Assembly (NCBI GenBank): GCA_027922465.2
Contig: BQMF02000230.1
Span: forward strand, 558,001-622,000
Source: Turritopsis dohrnii
Taxonomy: Eukaryota > Cnidaria > Hydrozoa > Anthoathecata > Oceaniidae
Length of the DNA stretch: 64,000 nucleotides
Reading direction: 5' to 3'
Numbering within the stretch: position 1 is the first letter of the stretch; every line of letters starts with the position of its first letter. The notes beneath the pieces were generated by a model. It was not told where the DNA came from. It saw only the letters and a list, made by a program, of their open reading frames with translations, and made no database searches. The position numbers were made by a program, and so were the translations under genes. This document shows positions 1 to 12,000 of this stretch, piece by piece.

Positions 1-905
1 TCAACTTCTACCTATTTTATTTATCATTTGATGACCACTTTTTTAATTGACTAGTCAAATTTAAAATATTGTATGATTCTAAAATTTGTATACTATCAAG
101 CTGACGATAAAAAGGAAACACAGATATTTTTATTATTTCGCATGGCCAAGTAAAAGTTTTTATTATGAAGTTCAGGTACAAACAACATAAAGATTTTCAT
201 ACTGTATAGTTTTAAAAGGAGTATTTTGAAACGTCCACGGAAGAGTGTTCTCTAATGGATTTTTAAACTGACGGTGTTCCTTTTTAAGCTTGATCTCCGG
301 CAAAATTTTTCAAAGTCTCTTAACTTTTATGACGCTCTCGGGAATGTAATTAAATGAATTCGAAGTTATTACTTCTTAAGCACAGACTTTTCTTGACGCG
401 ACAAACTTTTTATTACTGAATTACTTCTTGAAGATTCTTTAGGGAATACAACTTTGATCTAAAATCTTTTTTAAAAAATCTCTAAATTGAAGCAAGACTG
501 AAGTTTTATATGAGACAACAAAGTTTAATTGTTATCGTTGTTAAAAGGTAAAATGTAAAATACCGCAACATCATTCTGCATTATATCACTTGATATACTA
601 AGTATATCACTTCACACCTTTTGATATTCCTAGTATATCATTTGATATACCAAGTATATCATTTGATATTGCTAGTATATCAATTTTTACTATGAATATC
701 AACTGATATTCCTAGTAAAGTTTGATATACTAGGTTTATCAAGTGATATACTCAGTATATCAGTTATTTCGAAATTCCCGGCAGACGAATATGTTATCGT
801 TACGATTAACATTGTCTCGTTTATTAAAATATTTCTTTCTGAAAAGCCTCCAGAAAGTCTTCCAGTCATCTGCAGAAATACTTCTGCCCGGTAGGTCATC
901 TTGTT
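1..905 (-). repeat. Diverged inverted copy of the 1.5-kb repeat seen at 54094-58629
   Basis: Read on the minus strand, this stretch matches the right-hand tandem array. Shared landmarks include the segment around a CTACCGGGCAGAAGTATT core near 870-895, the GGAAGAGTGTTCTCTAATGG segment near 239-258 (minus-strand partner near 54711-54730), and the CATGGCCAAGTAAAAG segment near 140-155. The window begins inside this copy, so its outer limit is unknown. A palindromic minisatellite interrupts it at about 586-770. The short reading frame at 699-899 resembles the start of the matching stretch in the right-hand units, but I see no recognisable protein. The element class is unknown. Confidence 0.75.
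586..770. repeat. Palindromic minisatellite of GATATAC/GTATATC units
   Basis: About ten degenerate units, each built around TTGATATnnnTAGTATATCA, follow one another. Each unit is itself close to self-complementary, so either strand could fold into a chain of small hairpins. It lies inside the 1-905 repeat copy and is absent from the right-hand copies, so it was gained here. Confidence 0.8.
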
Positions 906-965
906 TGTTTTATTTTCTGTAATAAGAATTTCTTTTGTCTATTTATCATTCTGCTTTTCTTTTTG

Positions 966-1090
966 TTGTAAAGGTGGCCACCACCTCTGATTAGTTTTTA
1001 CTATTGTGGTGGTCTCCTGGTCTTTAAATTTGCATGTAATTTTGTTACTTTGTGTTAATGCCAAATAAATTATTACTTACTTACTTACTC
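966..1090 (+). repeat. Probable 3' end of a LINE with a TTAC-repeat tail
   Basis: The stretch ends in an AATAAA-like signal followed by several tandem TTAC units (about 1069-1089). Such short-repeat tails are common at the 3' ends of CR1/L2-type LINEs. No coding part is attached. A similar TTAC run lies at about 4090-4105. The assignment rests on tail structure only. Confidence 0.4.
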
Positions 1091-1092
1091 AA

Positions 1093-2530
1093 AAACGTTT
1101 TATGGGGAAAAGTGCCCTTTTGTGACCCGTCTTCTCGCAACAGTACGGAGCAATAAGCGTGTTTGAAAATGACTGTAGAGTGGTTGTTCTTGCGTTGTGA
1201 TTAGTTTTTCAGTTTACCACGCCTGTGAATCAATGTGGACAAAACACTGCCCCGATATATTGCTATGGGATCGTTTGATTTGATTTTGCGTCCACATTAG
1301 GGCAACTGTGAGAAATTAGAACCCCTAACACTTGCTTGACTTGTCCATGTCAGGATAAAAGGATTGATGTTTGACCTCTACAGCCAACATACGGTGGTAC
1401 CTTAATTACTTTTCATTCGCTTACTTACCATTTTTTTACACAAAACAAGAACTCTTCGTGGTGCCACCGTTCAACTACCTATTAAGACCACCTATGTAGA
1501 TCAAATCGTGAATTTCAGTTGTTAATGACAAAAAACTTTCAACCCTCTTAGATTTTCTTTAATGAGTAATTAAGTTCAAAAAGGGGTCATAACAGAGAGT
1601 GCCAATGTTATTCAACTTCTTGACAAAAAACCGCAACCAAATATTTACATTTATTCCTGGAATTTGCATAGAAATGGCAAAAACTTTTTAAACATTAGGG
1701 CATCAAAAAGTCAAATTTCATATGGCAATATTATATGATTGGCTATGAATTGGTCAATAATGTTTTGATGCTTAAGTCTACATCTATAGAGCTTCTGGCA
1801 TGTTGAAAATCGGCACCATAAGTTTTGTGGAATACAAGCTTTTTAATTTTTAAGATTGGCAGCAATGGGGCATAATTTCGTAGTAAGCAACATTAGGGCA
1901 ACATTTGAATGATGTGAGCAATTTTTGGTCTTGAAGCTTTTAGATAACTATGGGCTAACAACTACTGTTCTAATGGGTCAATGTCCCTCTCCAACTGCTT
2001 CCTGAATTTTGAAGTCATAACCATAGTACCAAATAATTTTTTCACCACCCGAAATTGACAATAGAAAGGAGTGACCTTTTCATTTCAAGAAAAGAAATTC
2101 GCCTTGAGAAAAATAACTTTTCTGCCTTTGGTAATTATAAAAGTGGTGTCCACAAAAAACATATAGCTTTCCTCAATTGGGCTAATTCTACCACACAAAT
2201 TATTATTTAACTGTTCAAATGCAAGTTTAGTTTAACGCAAATTTATAAGCAATATTTGATGGGGAACAGTTTCTTTCTGTTGTGGGCATACCGTCATTCC
2301 TCTTATTATAGTGCGTCCTTTAGTTAGTGCGAGTAGCCTTTTTTTCGAAATTTTCTTAATTTTTTTCCTCTATATTTAAGTGTGACACTGCTTTAATTTT
2401 TGTTTTTCCTCTAATTTAATGCGCCTAAGGTCGGATTTTCGGATTTTAGTGCAAACCAGATAATTTAGGGGACATGGTTTTGCTGTTATTTTTATCTTTA
2501 TCTTCTTTTTAATGATCTATGAAAATAAAA
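1093..2530. other. Non-coding stretch with scattered ACATTAGGGCA motifs
   Basis: I see no credible gene here. The motif ACATTAGGGCA or a close variant occurs near 1290, 1693 and 1890, and again as a cluster at 3908-4085. The rest is AT-rich sequence. Confidence 0.5.
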
Positions 2531-2539
2531 TAGCCTTGT

Positions 2540-2743
2540 TTACAAGCTTATTTCTAAAAAAGGATCTTCATCATCTTCATCGTCCATTTGCTTGTTCGCG
2601 TTTTCCATCCATTTTTCATAGAATGCGCCACTTCGGACTTTGCATTTGTCCGTTGTTATGATTTCGCAGACTTCAAACGATTTTGAAGCCATCTTCTTGT
2701 CATTCGATATGCAATTGAACGCTTTTTCGATCCAATCCACCAT
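2540..2743 (-). pseudogene. C-terminal relic resembling a pogo/Tigger (CENP-B-like) transposase
   Basis: The 67-residue frame reads as a tryptophan-containing segment followed by a KSFEVC element and an acidic tail. Pogo/Tigger and jerky-type transposases end in a similar pattern: a W-x-x-A helix, then K-S-F-x-x-C-G-I, then acidic residues. No DDE core is visible upstream, so only the tail of the protein would remain. It is AT-rich like its surroundings. It might instead be the last exon of the same unknown gene as the acidic frame at 3128-3619, which has the same orientation. Confidence 0.35.
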
Positions 2744-3127
2744 CTTGACAGCTAGGTGCAGAAAGTTTGAAATCTTTTGGGATGGGAGTTGGCATCTTTT
2801 CCAGGGTTTTGGCTACGTATGCGACGACCTAATATTTGCGCAAAATAGCCTTAGGATGGCCAATTAATGCATACATTCATCGGTTGACACTTAGACCTGC
2901 ATTCAGGTCATCCAAAGTTTTTATCGCATTCTTTTTTTGAAAAATGGAGGAGAACGGGCAATAAAAGTCACAGGTGAACGATAATATTCGTATGACTTAG
3001 AGCAAGGAGGATTGTAACTTCCCACCGAATATTGTTTTTTTGACATCGATATAGAAAATACAAAACAAACGTTCCCAAAGCATAAAAAGGCATAACAAAC
3101 AAACAAACTCATTATCATTAGCCCAAA

Positions 3128-3619
3128 TTAAAAAATTAAAAAAAACATTAATGAAAAAGAAGAAGCGTCAACTGACAACTGACCCTGGTTGCTTATCATG
3201 AGCATCTTTTGAACCATCCATTTCTCCAAAAACGACTTTTTTGTGAGATTTCTAAAATTAATGGGACTAGAGTCGGATCCAGAACACAAAATTTGCAAAA
3301 TTACACCCCTTCTATCTTTTGCCGATCTTAATGGCTTAAATCCACCATCTGGCCCAGTTTGCCACTTGACGAAATCATCAAGTATTTTGTCTTCATCTCC
3401 TGACGTCATTATAAACTTATCAAGTATGTCACAATAGTCTACTTCTTCATCTTCATCCTCAGCCTCCTGATGATATTCCTCATCCTCAGCTGTACTTAAA
3501 TAATTTTCATTCTGATCTTTATGAGCATAGTTACTTTTTTGGGCAATGTTTTCTTTCACATTCCAATACTCGCTGACTAACCAATCATCATCACTTTCGT
3601 CTGATAGTTCTACATCCAT
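3128..3619 (-). CDS. Acidic hypothetical protein or first exon, unrecognised
   Basis: The frame is open for 163 codons from an ATG. The first half is strongly acidic, with several Asp/Glu runs. Residues 80-130 form a more ordinary globular-looking segment (VKWQTGPDGGFKPL, then a KKSFLEKW motif near residues 127-134). The last 30 residues turn hydrophobic and are probably not coding. Such acidic leaders occur in host nuclear proteins and in transposon-derived proteins, and I cannot tell which applies. No splice junction can be placed with confidence, and the function is unknown. Confidence 0.35.
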   Translation of the reverse strand: MDVELSDESDDDWLVSEYWNVKENIAQKSNYAHKDQNENYLSTAEDEEYHQEAEDEDEEVDYCDILDKFIMTSGDEDKILDDFVKWQTGPDGGFKPLRSAKDRRGVILQILCSGSDSSPINFRNLTKKSFLEKWMVQKMLMISNQGQLSVDASSFSLMFFLIF

Positions 3620-3907
3620 ATCCTTTAATAGCGATTCTGCACTAAAAATGCCAGTAAATGGTGAAACTCCCCCACATTCCTAAACACACACCACCTTCAC
3701 AAACACAATTGACACAGCTTAAGAAGTACGTAAGAAAATTCACCAGACAAACAGGAACATAGATCTCAACGATAACTAATTTACGAAATAAAAAGAAAAA
3801 ATTTCAACCAAACATTATATAGCACACACCGTGTTGACACGGTCAGGATACCATTATTATTGTGTTTGGTAAACTGGCTAAGCGTAGAAAGATCGAAGGC
3901 GAAACTT

Positions 3908-4085
3908 TCAACATTAGGGCAAGTGCCCTAATGTTGACTACATTAGGGCAAATTGTCAACATAAGGGCATCTATATACACATTAGGGCAATGCCATCCGG
4001 CCTGTAGGGTAAATCAGGGCACATTTTCCACATGTGGGCATAATTTTCAACACAAGGGCCTACATGTTTCCACATTAGGGCAAAA
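3908..4085. repeat. Cluster of ACATTAGGGCA motifs with a 30-bp inverted repeat
   Basis: Roughly eight exact or degenerate copies of ACATTAGGGCA lie at irregular spacing of about 20-30 bp. The first two are head to head and form a near-perfect inverted repeat at 3908-3937, with 14-bp arms and a 2-nt centre. Further copies of the motif lie at 1.2-1.9 kb. The motif contains TTAGGG but is not a telomere array. Confidence 0.7.
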
Positions 4086-4319
4086 CTTCATTACTTACTT
4101 ACTTATATTCCATCCACTGAAAAACCTTGAATGCTAAGGTTCTGTTGTTAAAGGCACAGTGCTTTTTAGCTTTAACGATTATCTTCGTTAGTGTTCTTGG
4201 AATTTTGGTTTCGTATGATACCTTGTCAGGGGAAAAATAGTCGGTAAAAAATTTAGTTGGGGAAACTTTTTGGGGAAAAGGTATTTGTCAGCGCTCTCGC
4301 GGTTGTGTTTATTGTATTG

Positions 4320-4670
4320 TGCTTTAAAAAGATAACTGAATAGAGGAAAAGAGGGGGGCGCTAATTGGAGAGGGGCGCTTATAAAGAAAGTTGAAATGGT
4401 CATGGTACCTGTGAACGAGGCATTGCTTTTTATTATAAAAGAATACAAAGAACTGCATTTTTCATGTCAATGAAATAAGAATTTGTACTTTTTACTTACA
4501 TTCAGACATCACAAAAATATAGTCTTCTGTTTCATTACAGAACTTTCGCTTTTTGTTCAAAGTTCTTATTACCGCCCGGGCGCTTGTTAATTTCTGAGTT
4601 AATATTAAGTCACTCTAATAAGTGCCCAGGCGCTTATTGCAGAGGGGCGCCAATTAGAGAGAATACGGTA
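4320..4670. repeat. Relic of a CTCTAATAAGCGCC-type inverted repeat element
   Basis: GC-rich blocks of the form GAGGGGCGC, CTAATTGGAGAGG and CTCTAATAAGTGCCC recur in both orientations at 4340-4390 and 4575-4665. A related block is at about 16922-17010. This looks like a decayed MITE family. I could not place exact ends. Confidence 0.45.
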
Positions 4671-5642
4671 CGGTACATGATACGGTACTGTTGAATGTTC
4701 AAGGAAGCGTTCGATATTCTTCATCAAATTCTTCACTCCTCACGTTTAACGTTTGGTGGGGGAGTGATGTAGTAATGACATTGATGTTTCACAATTTTTA
4801 TGACTGTAATATTATAACAGTCCCTTTTCATATTCATATTCGTTTTGTTAAAATATTTCCTTTATTTTTTTTTCACTTTCGCTAAGTTCCACTGCTCGTT
4901 TCTCATTTGGTCCATTTTCTTTTCTTTGTAAATATTCCTTTAGATATCTAATATTGTACTACACTCTATTTTATGAGAATATACTTTTATAAAAATATTA
5001 AGGGTTCGAATGGTCCAAAATTGTAAGAATATAGCTCAGCCTCAATTTTAGAAAATATAAAATATAAATAAATAAATAAAACCCTGGAATAGGCTTACGT
5101 TGGTTCTTAAAAACATAAGTTATAACATATAATTCAATTTTATATAATGGTTATGTTATAATGGCAATTGGAATTGCAATTTATAATTTGTTGATTTTCG
5201 TTTATGTGTGTGAAATGAAATGCAAGCTAGTATAAAAAAACTGCTTATGATACCATGACAACAAAGTCATCAACATGATTAAAACTTCATTCTTGAAAAC
5301 AACAAAATTTAAAAATAACTTTCTTTAAAAAATGTTGATTCATTTTTAATTTTGTTTGATTCAAATATGTTAGCACAAAATATTTCTTTATATTACACAT
5401 TCAAAATTAATAGATTTTCTTCCAATGTGTTTTTCAATCTAATATGGCCTCTGCGGGGGAGTGTGCGAATGCATTGAAATAAAAAAAGCTCTGCGATGAA
5501 GAACTTTAACAACAAACTTATAATACTCTGTTATTAACAAGGCTTTGAAATAGCTGAATGTAAGCAAAGCATGTGCAGATTATGTTCGTAGTATGAAGAT
5601 ATGCAAAGATTATCAACTGGAAGTTTGTGAGAATTTGTGACG

Positions 5643-7409
5643 ATGGGGATCGTTAGCGAGTTCAAATGGGTGAATTTCTTTTTACAACATCATAATCCAT
5701 TTGACTTTAAGATGCCAAGAGTAAGTATTCGTTGCTTCTGTATTTATTTATCTTCTGTTGTTTTTTTCTGACAGTGGGTTATATCTAAGCGAGTAATCTT
5801 GTTTTCCCTATGATACGATCCTTTTCATACAGTGGATAAATATTGTAGCTTAAGTTGAAAAGAACAAGTGCTTTGTGTCTCGATGAGCTGGATATGACAT
5901 TTTTTGTTATTGTTGGTCTTGATAAGACAGATTTCCGTCAGATCTGCGTATCTCTAGTGCGAATTGTAACTCACTTTTTACCTATTGTGTTTTTAATGCT
6001 CAAATCGCACTTCACATCATCAAGATCGAAGTAAATTTACAGATATTGTACTACACTGTATTCCAATACAATAACGTGTAATGTTGAAAAAGCCGTGAGA
6101 ATTTCTCTCAACGAATATGTTGTAAGTAGTGTCCTAAAACCAAAGCAACCAACCCGGTTGGCGAATTTATTGAAACGTGCTGCGAAGGAGTGCATTTCTA
6201 TAGAAATATACACTTTAATTCAATAAAAATGCTCTTCATTGTAGTGGTTTTTTGAGGATTTTGTCCACTGGGCACTGACGTTTGCTAGTAAAACAACAAT
6301 AGTTGTATTTGTTACATACAAAACCTTGGGGAACCTGAAATTCGAGTTCATGTTCTTTTTGAAGGTCTTTTATGAGGTTATCTTGTATAAGTCAATTTGC
6401 CAACACTACCCTTGAAGATTTGTGAGAGTGTGAGGTGCTATCAAGTGGGCAAAATCGTCAAAAAGTCACTTGGAAGAAATGTACTCCTTCGCGGTGATTT
6501 ATCATCAATTTTGTCCACTGGCTACATCCAGTGAATTTTGCTCATTTGTTTTTGCTCCAATTTCATTTTTAGTGGATCAGTATCAACCCAATCTTTATGG
6601 TGGTCACACGTGGTATATTTGCAATCTACTGCATTGCGTTGATGGTAATGAGTATTCTGATTGGTGCAGAAGGTACGGACGATAAGAAGTCACCCAAATG
6701 GCTTGTCTTCGCAACCAGTTGGAATTACATGTTTGTCACTTTGTATTTCATTATGGCGTTTGGTCTGAGTTTGAGTCAAGCGATAATGGATTGTCGTGGA
6801 TCAAGGAACAACAAAACAGGCGAATCGATCCCTTTGCAAGAAAATGATGCTGGAGAAAATCGGACGTCCGATCATACTGACGGCAACGGCAATCCGTCAA
6901 CACTAACAAAAGACACGCATGTCAGTTTAAAATTACCTTTCCACTTGAAAATCTTTTGGGTTCTGTTCAACGTGACAATCAATATTTGTACCCTAGTCGT
7001 TATTGCCTATTGGGGTTTGGTTCACGACTACAAAAAGACAATCGAATTTAAATTTGTGACGTATTTATTAATTGATCGACACGGCGTCAATCTTCTTTTG
7101 ATGATCCTTGACTTTACTCTTCATAAAATTCCATATCACTTTCTGCATTTTATCTATCCACTCATTATAACAATTTTGTATATAATCTTCAGCATCGTGC
7201 ATTGGGTATTACAAGATGATTCCATTTACGAGTTTCTAGACTGGAAAAACAAAACACTGAAAGCTGTAGGAGCTGTTATAGGCATTCTGGTATTTATAAT
7301 TGTCTTGCAATTGATCTGGTATTGGATACACCGTGGAAAGGAAGCGCTCGCTAGAAAGACTAGCTCTAAACGATCACCAGACGTTGACCATAATGGTATC
7401 TTAACCTGA
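5643..7409 (+). CDS. Rolling stone-like multipass membrane protein, two exons
   Basis: I model two exons, 5643-5720 (26 codons, ending at a GTAAGT donor) and 6573-7409 (after a pyrimidine-rich TTTTTAG acceptor). They join in phase 0 to give about 304 residues. Exon 1 has the short N-terminal cytosolic segment with an HHNPFDF stretch that rolling stone relatives show as a His-rich HP/HD element. Exon 2 holds six or more hydrophobic segments. It also has family-like features: DRHGVNLLLMILD, then KIPYHFLHFIYPL, then an IYEFLDW element near the last helices. Drosophila rolling stone acts at the plasma membrane in myoblast fusion, but the role of this protein is unknown. A non-conserved hydrophilic loop lies at about residues 85-125. 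The exon 1 assignment is an inference from reading frame, splice sites and family resemblance. Confidence 0.7.
6182..6275 (+). repeat. Small hairpin repeat, copy A (rolling stone intron)
   Basis: The copy starts GCGAAGGAGTGCATTT and runs through AAATGCTCTTCAT to a TTTGTCCACTGGGC end. The two inner blocks are imperfect inverted repeats. Related copies lie at 6420-6530 (inverted), 7455-7550, 7875-7987 and 8571-8640. It looks like a MITE family with a preference for, or local amplification in, this neighbourhood. Confidence 0.65.
6420..6530 (-). repeat. Small hairpin repeat, copy B (inverted)
   Basis: It carries the same blocks as copy A: GGGCAAAATCGTC, AAATGTACTCCTTCGC and TTTTGTCCACTGGC. It sits about 40 bp before the second exon of the rolling stone-like gene. 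Confidence 0.55.
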
Positions 7410-7454
7410 AAAGAACACCTTTCAACTGTCCAGTAGGCAAAATCGTCAGCCAAT

Positions 7455-7550
7455 GCGAAGGAGTGCACTTCTACAGAAATATACACACTATTTCTATAAA
7501 AAAATGCTCTTCATCGCAGTGACTTTTCGACGATTTTGCCCGCTGGGTAG
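7455..7550 (+). repeat. Small hairpin repeat, copy C
   Basis: GCGAAGGAGTGCACTTCTA is followed by AAATGCTCTTCATCGCAGTG and a GATTTTGCCCGCTGGG end. It lies about 45 bp after the stop codon of the rolling stone-like gene, so it may be transcribed in the 3' UTR. Confidence 0.65.
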
Positions 7551-7874
7551 CACTTGAAATCTTTCACGATTTTTTAATTGTCGAATTTAAATTTAAAGCA
7601 ATCATGATGAAAGCCTAATGGAAACAGTATTGGTAAACGGTGGATGAAAGAGGGAACAGAGTTTCTTCAACTTATAATTCTTTTTTTAATCGATTATCTC
7701 CGTAATAAACTCGTACAGCTACCACAATGCAATGCGACTTCTATATGCTTTGCAATTCCCTCCATCATTTGTTTAACAAGAAATAATATAAAGAACTGTG
7801 ATGAATGTGATGGAAGGTTTGTTTTCAAATATCTTTTAAAACATTCTCACCATGTAATCTTTCTGAAAAACACT

Positions 7875-7987
7875 ACGATGGAGTACATTTCTATAGAAAC
7901 GCACACAAATGTACACACCATTTAAATTCCTTACAATTGAAGTGCACTTTGTCACAGTGAATTTTTGAGGAGTTCGTCCCACTGGGC
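7875..7987 (+). repeat. Small hairpin repeat, copy D (diverged)
   Basis: ACGATGGAGTACATTTCTATAG and a CACAGTG...TCGTCCCACTGGGC end match copies A and C, with extra internal sequence. Confidence 0.5.
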
Positions 7988-8570
7988 TTTTCGATACTTT
8001 TGGTTGATGGTTAAAGTCTTTTTTTGCATTGCGGTATTTGTATGATGTGAAAAAACAATACCCTCGATCACTGTAAAGGCTATGCTATCCATCTCAGGAA
8101 TCAATTTTCAGTACAGATACTGAAGACCATTCTAATTCTAAAGATATCAAAGGAAGCCGTCAATTGAGTGAATTAGGAGATATTTTATTTCACGATCATT
8201 TGTATATCAATACTACAGTTGCTTTTGCGCCATTTTTGTTTAATATATTTGACAGAAGATTACGACTACTTCTGAAAATGCCACCGATGTCATTTCGGTC
8301 ACGTGATTTCTTTGTTATTATTACAGTTTTGACAAGTATTTGAATTTCTTCTGTCAATAACGCCTTCATAGTTTATCTAATAAGCACATACGGAACGTTG
8401 TCTTACTCAGTAAAATAGCTTTCGAATGAACTTGAATATTGTGTTTTGTAATTTAATTTCTGGTATTTCGCCTTTCCTGGATTATTGTCTCCTTAATGCG
8501 AAGTACAGCTACCACACTGCAATGAGAAGAAATCATTAAAAATGCCTATGAATTTGTTAAAAAAAGCTCT

Positions 8571-8640
8571 GCAAAGGAGTGCATTTCTATATAAATATAC
8601 ATACAATTTCATTAAAAATGCTCTCCGTCGCAGTGATTTT
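8571..8640 (+). repeat. Small hairpin repeat, copy E (3' part lost)
   Basis: GCAAAGGAGTGCATTTCTAT and AAATGCTCTCCGTCGCAGTG match copies A and C. The GTCCACTGGG end is missing. The rest of 7988-9088 has no gene that I can see. Confidence 0.55.
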
Positions 8641-9088
8641 CAAATTCTCACAGCTATTTAGAACAGTGCTTAAAAGTAATCCAAAAGCAAATAACTACCG
8701 CATTGCATTATGGTAGTTGCATTATATATTACGGCGATAATAACAGTATTGGAATATAGTCATTTATTTATAATGTAGTACTTGCTGGTTCCGAAGTCGG
8801 CACTTGAACATAAATATCACTTTATCACTCTTCGCCCAAGATAACTTTGATAGCAAATGATAACATAAAGTCTTAAAATAATTTTCCAAAGTTATTCAAA
8901 AAGCTATGTTGGGTAAATGAATTACATTTGTTATCAAAATATCTCCAGGAAATGAGCAAGTTATAGATAGTAATTGGAAAGTAAAATATACATGTTTTAG
9001 TTTCATCTTTTCTATACAACACTTTCATACGCAGCAAACAATATTTACAAATAAATTATAAAATACATTGAATTATAACAAAACTTTA

Positions 9089-12000
9089 TTAAATTGCATC
9101 GCCATTTTGAAAAATCAACTCCTTTGTAGCTTCACACTTCCTACGACGTTTTGCGAAGCAGTAAATGTTTATGGTGAATTGAATTAAAATGACTGAAACC
9201 AAAAGACCAAATGCTATGTATAGCAACATCTGTCGATTCCGGCAAAATTGCTCTACCGTCGTTTCTAGAAGTAAAAATGTACTTTCGGACAACTAGTTGA
9301 TATTTGGTTACGTCATCAAGTACATAAGTTGACTGACAAGATCATGACGAATTTTTATGACCAGATAGCCACACCCAAAAGAATTTTTACAGAATGTCAC
9401 CATAAGGTCGTAAAAATCTTTTTCTAGATATTCACTTCAATTCCTTCAATAAAAGAAAAAACTTGTAAAATGGCCAAAAAAAGGGGCAACAATAAAAAAA
9501 AGAAACAAAAAAAACAATAAATCAATATCAAATCAAATAACTGTGACATTTTGGAAGAAAACATAACTGAAGTTACTTTTAATACTACCTACCATCTTTG
9601 CGAGAATTTAAATCTTTTGATTGGTCGTTGTAGAAATTTTTGCAGACTGGAAAACCTTTTGGTGGTTTTGGCGCTTGATCGACTGCTTCGGATAACACCA
9701 TTGCCATCCCGTCCAACGAATGAACTTCAATGTGACAATGCATGAACCATTTACCAGGATTATCGGATCGAATTCGGATTACAGCATATCCTCCAGTTGG
9801 TATGATCAGTGTATCTTTTCTTGGTGGATTCTTCAGATTAAGTCCGGGAATATTACCATAATTCCAACTTTCATTTTTCCATTTAGCTCGGTTACAGAAA
9901 TTCAATGAGCTGTTGCCACAATCCACATCTTGGACTTGTGGAGGAAAGTTCTCTCGTTTCTTTTGTCCCTCTGGATACAACAGCTCACCAGTACTTTTGT
10001 TTTGCTCCAAATATGACATTTTCAAAACATGAAAACTGTGTCCATGTAAGTGTATGGGATGTCCCCATCCAGCTCCTCTACCCATGTTGATCCATACCAT
10101 CTGTATTGTCTTGTTGAATGGCACTTTTAGTTCGTAATGACAATAACACACTTTATCTTCTCCGCAATCGTGCTTATCACAATCGTAGTTCCCAATCTCA
10201 TTGTTTTGTGTCAAAGAATTGACACCAGGGAATTCAAATTTACGTCCGTTCACTGCACCGGGAGTAACACTCGTTCCAGGGAAGGCAAAATTCAGAAAGT
10301 GCTCCTCACTATCCTCTTCATAAGCTGGTACCACATCATTTTCATCTGAATTTTTCATATCAGATATCAGGGAACATTGGATGTATTGATCAGCAGGATA
10401 AAAATAAAATGGGCAATTCAGGACATGGCAAACTGATTCCCTGTTACAAGCAGCTCTCTCTGTGGTGGGTTCTTTTAATGCTGCTCCATCGTAGTGCAGA
10501 ATAGCTTCAATTGTGTGATTGTTTACATCAGCCTACATCAGTAACATTTGGTTAATATATAGACACAAACCTGATGAAGTCGACAAGGGAATACCACAAA
10601 CACTCAATATTTAATCTGGTAGGACTATACTTTAAGTCATAGCTAAATACATACCTCCATACTGATGGCACGAATCCAATAATTGCCGATGGAGTTTGAA
10701 GCTTCCAACAAAAAATCAAATCGTTCACCAGGATTTATGATGAACGACTCAACCACAATCGGCTTGGTATCAAAGCCATCTGATGCAACCACTGTAATCA
10801 TGTGCTCATCAACCGAGATACGTAATGGGAATATCGTACCAGTGGAAATAACACGAAACCTGTAAGTTTCCCCTGGTTGAACTTTATACCACGTCAATGG
10901 TGCTTTTATCAGTTTCCCTATGGAACGTGTTGAATTTAACCTGAACATAGCTATCAATTAAACTGAAGCACAGAATGAATGCATAAGGACCTTGCTATTG
11001 AAACTTGTGTCATTATTTTTACATTGTGTCTTGTTGTTGCTGTTTGGGATAAAATTTCAGAGAGTATTTGCAATCACTACACTGTCTTTTTTAATAAAAA
11101 TTGTTTTTATAAGAATCACGAGGCTCGAATTCGTCAAAATTTAAGAATATTTTAAGAATCACCCACAGGCTCATAATGTGTAATCAAAGTTTTCTTAACT
11201 AACGAGATTCGAATGATTTATTTGATTTAATATGACAAGAGACTAAATAAAGGAATCGAGAATATGAACAGTTAAAAAAAATTTAAGATTTTAAATTTTT
11301 AAGCAATTATTCTTCTGCTCCGATCAATCAAACACTATCCATTTTCAAGGGAAATTTAAGAATCACGTAAGTATATTCAAGGCTTATTTTCAAAGAGTCA
11401 TTTATAATCATAAGGCTTGGGCCTATAACATGTAATTCTTATTAACAAAAATAGCATATGAAATGTTCTCAAGTCGATTCAACAAGTATGTTATGACTTC
11501 ACGCTGTTGTAAATCGTACTGTTGAAAAGTTGCTTATTAAATGGATTAAGTAACTTGACTAGATTTCAAGTTGCATGAAGAATTGCACCGTAATAAATTT
11601 CTTAGTCATTAATTTTTATGTACAACCTACCAGTGTCTTTGTCAATATATCTTCCTTTTCCTTCAATTAAACCACTGACCCATGGTACTCCTGAAAATTT
11701 TCCACCGTCTAGTGTGTGAGTTGGCTTGTATTTATTTCGGCCAATGAAGTTGCCAAAGATCATTTTGATATATACCTGAGTATATGAAAAAAGAAATTCA
11801 TCCGAGAGAGAAGAAAATTAACTGACTGTTTATTATGTTGAGGGAAATTAAGAGGGAATGAATGAATGAAAGAATGAATGACTGTAAAGCGAAGGATCTG
11901 AGCAATCAAGTTTTGGAATACCAGATGTGGTTACCTCTTCAGAACTGTGGTGATGCCAGTCTCCCACAGTCATGATCATATCGATCGGTGGTTTCACATC

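Noticed and set aside
3908..4085. Interstitial telomere repeats because of TTAGGG
   Set aside because: TTAGGG occurs only as part of a longer, irregularly spaced 11-mer and never in tandem hexamers.
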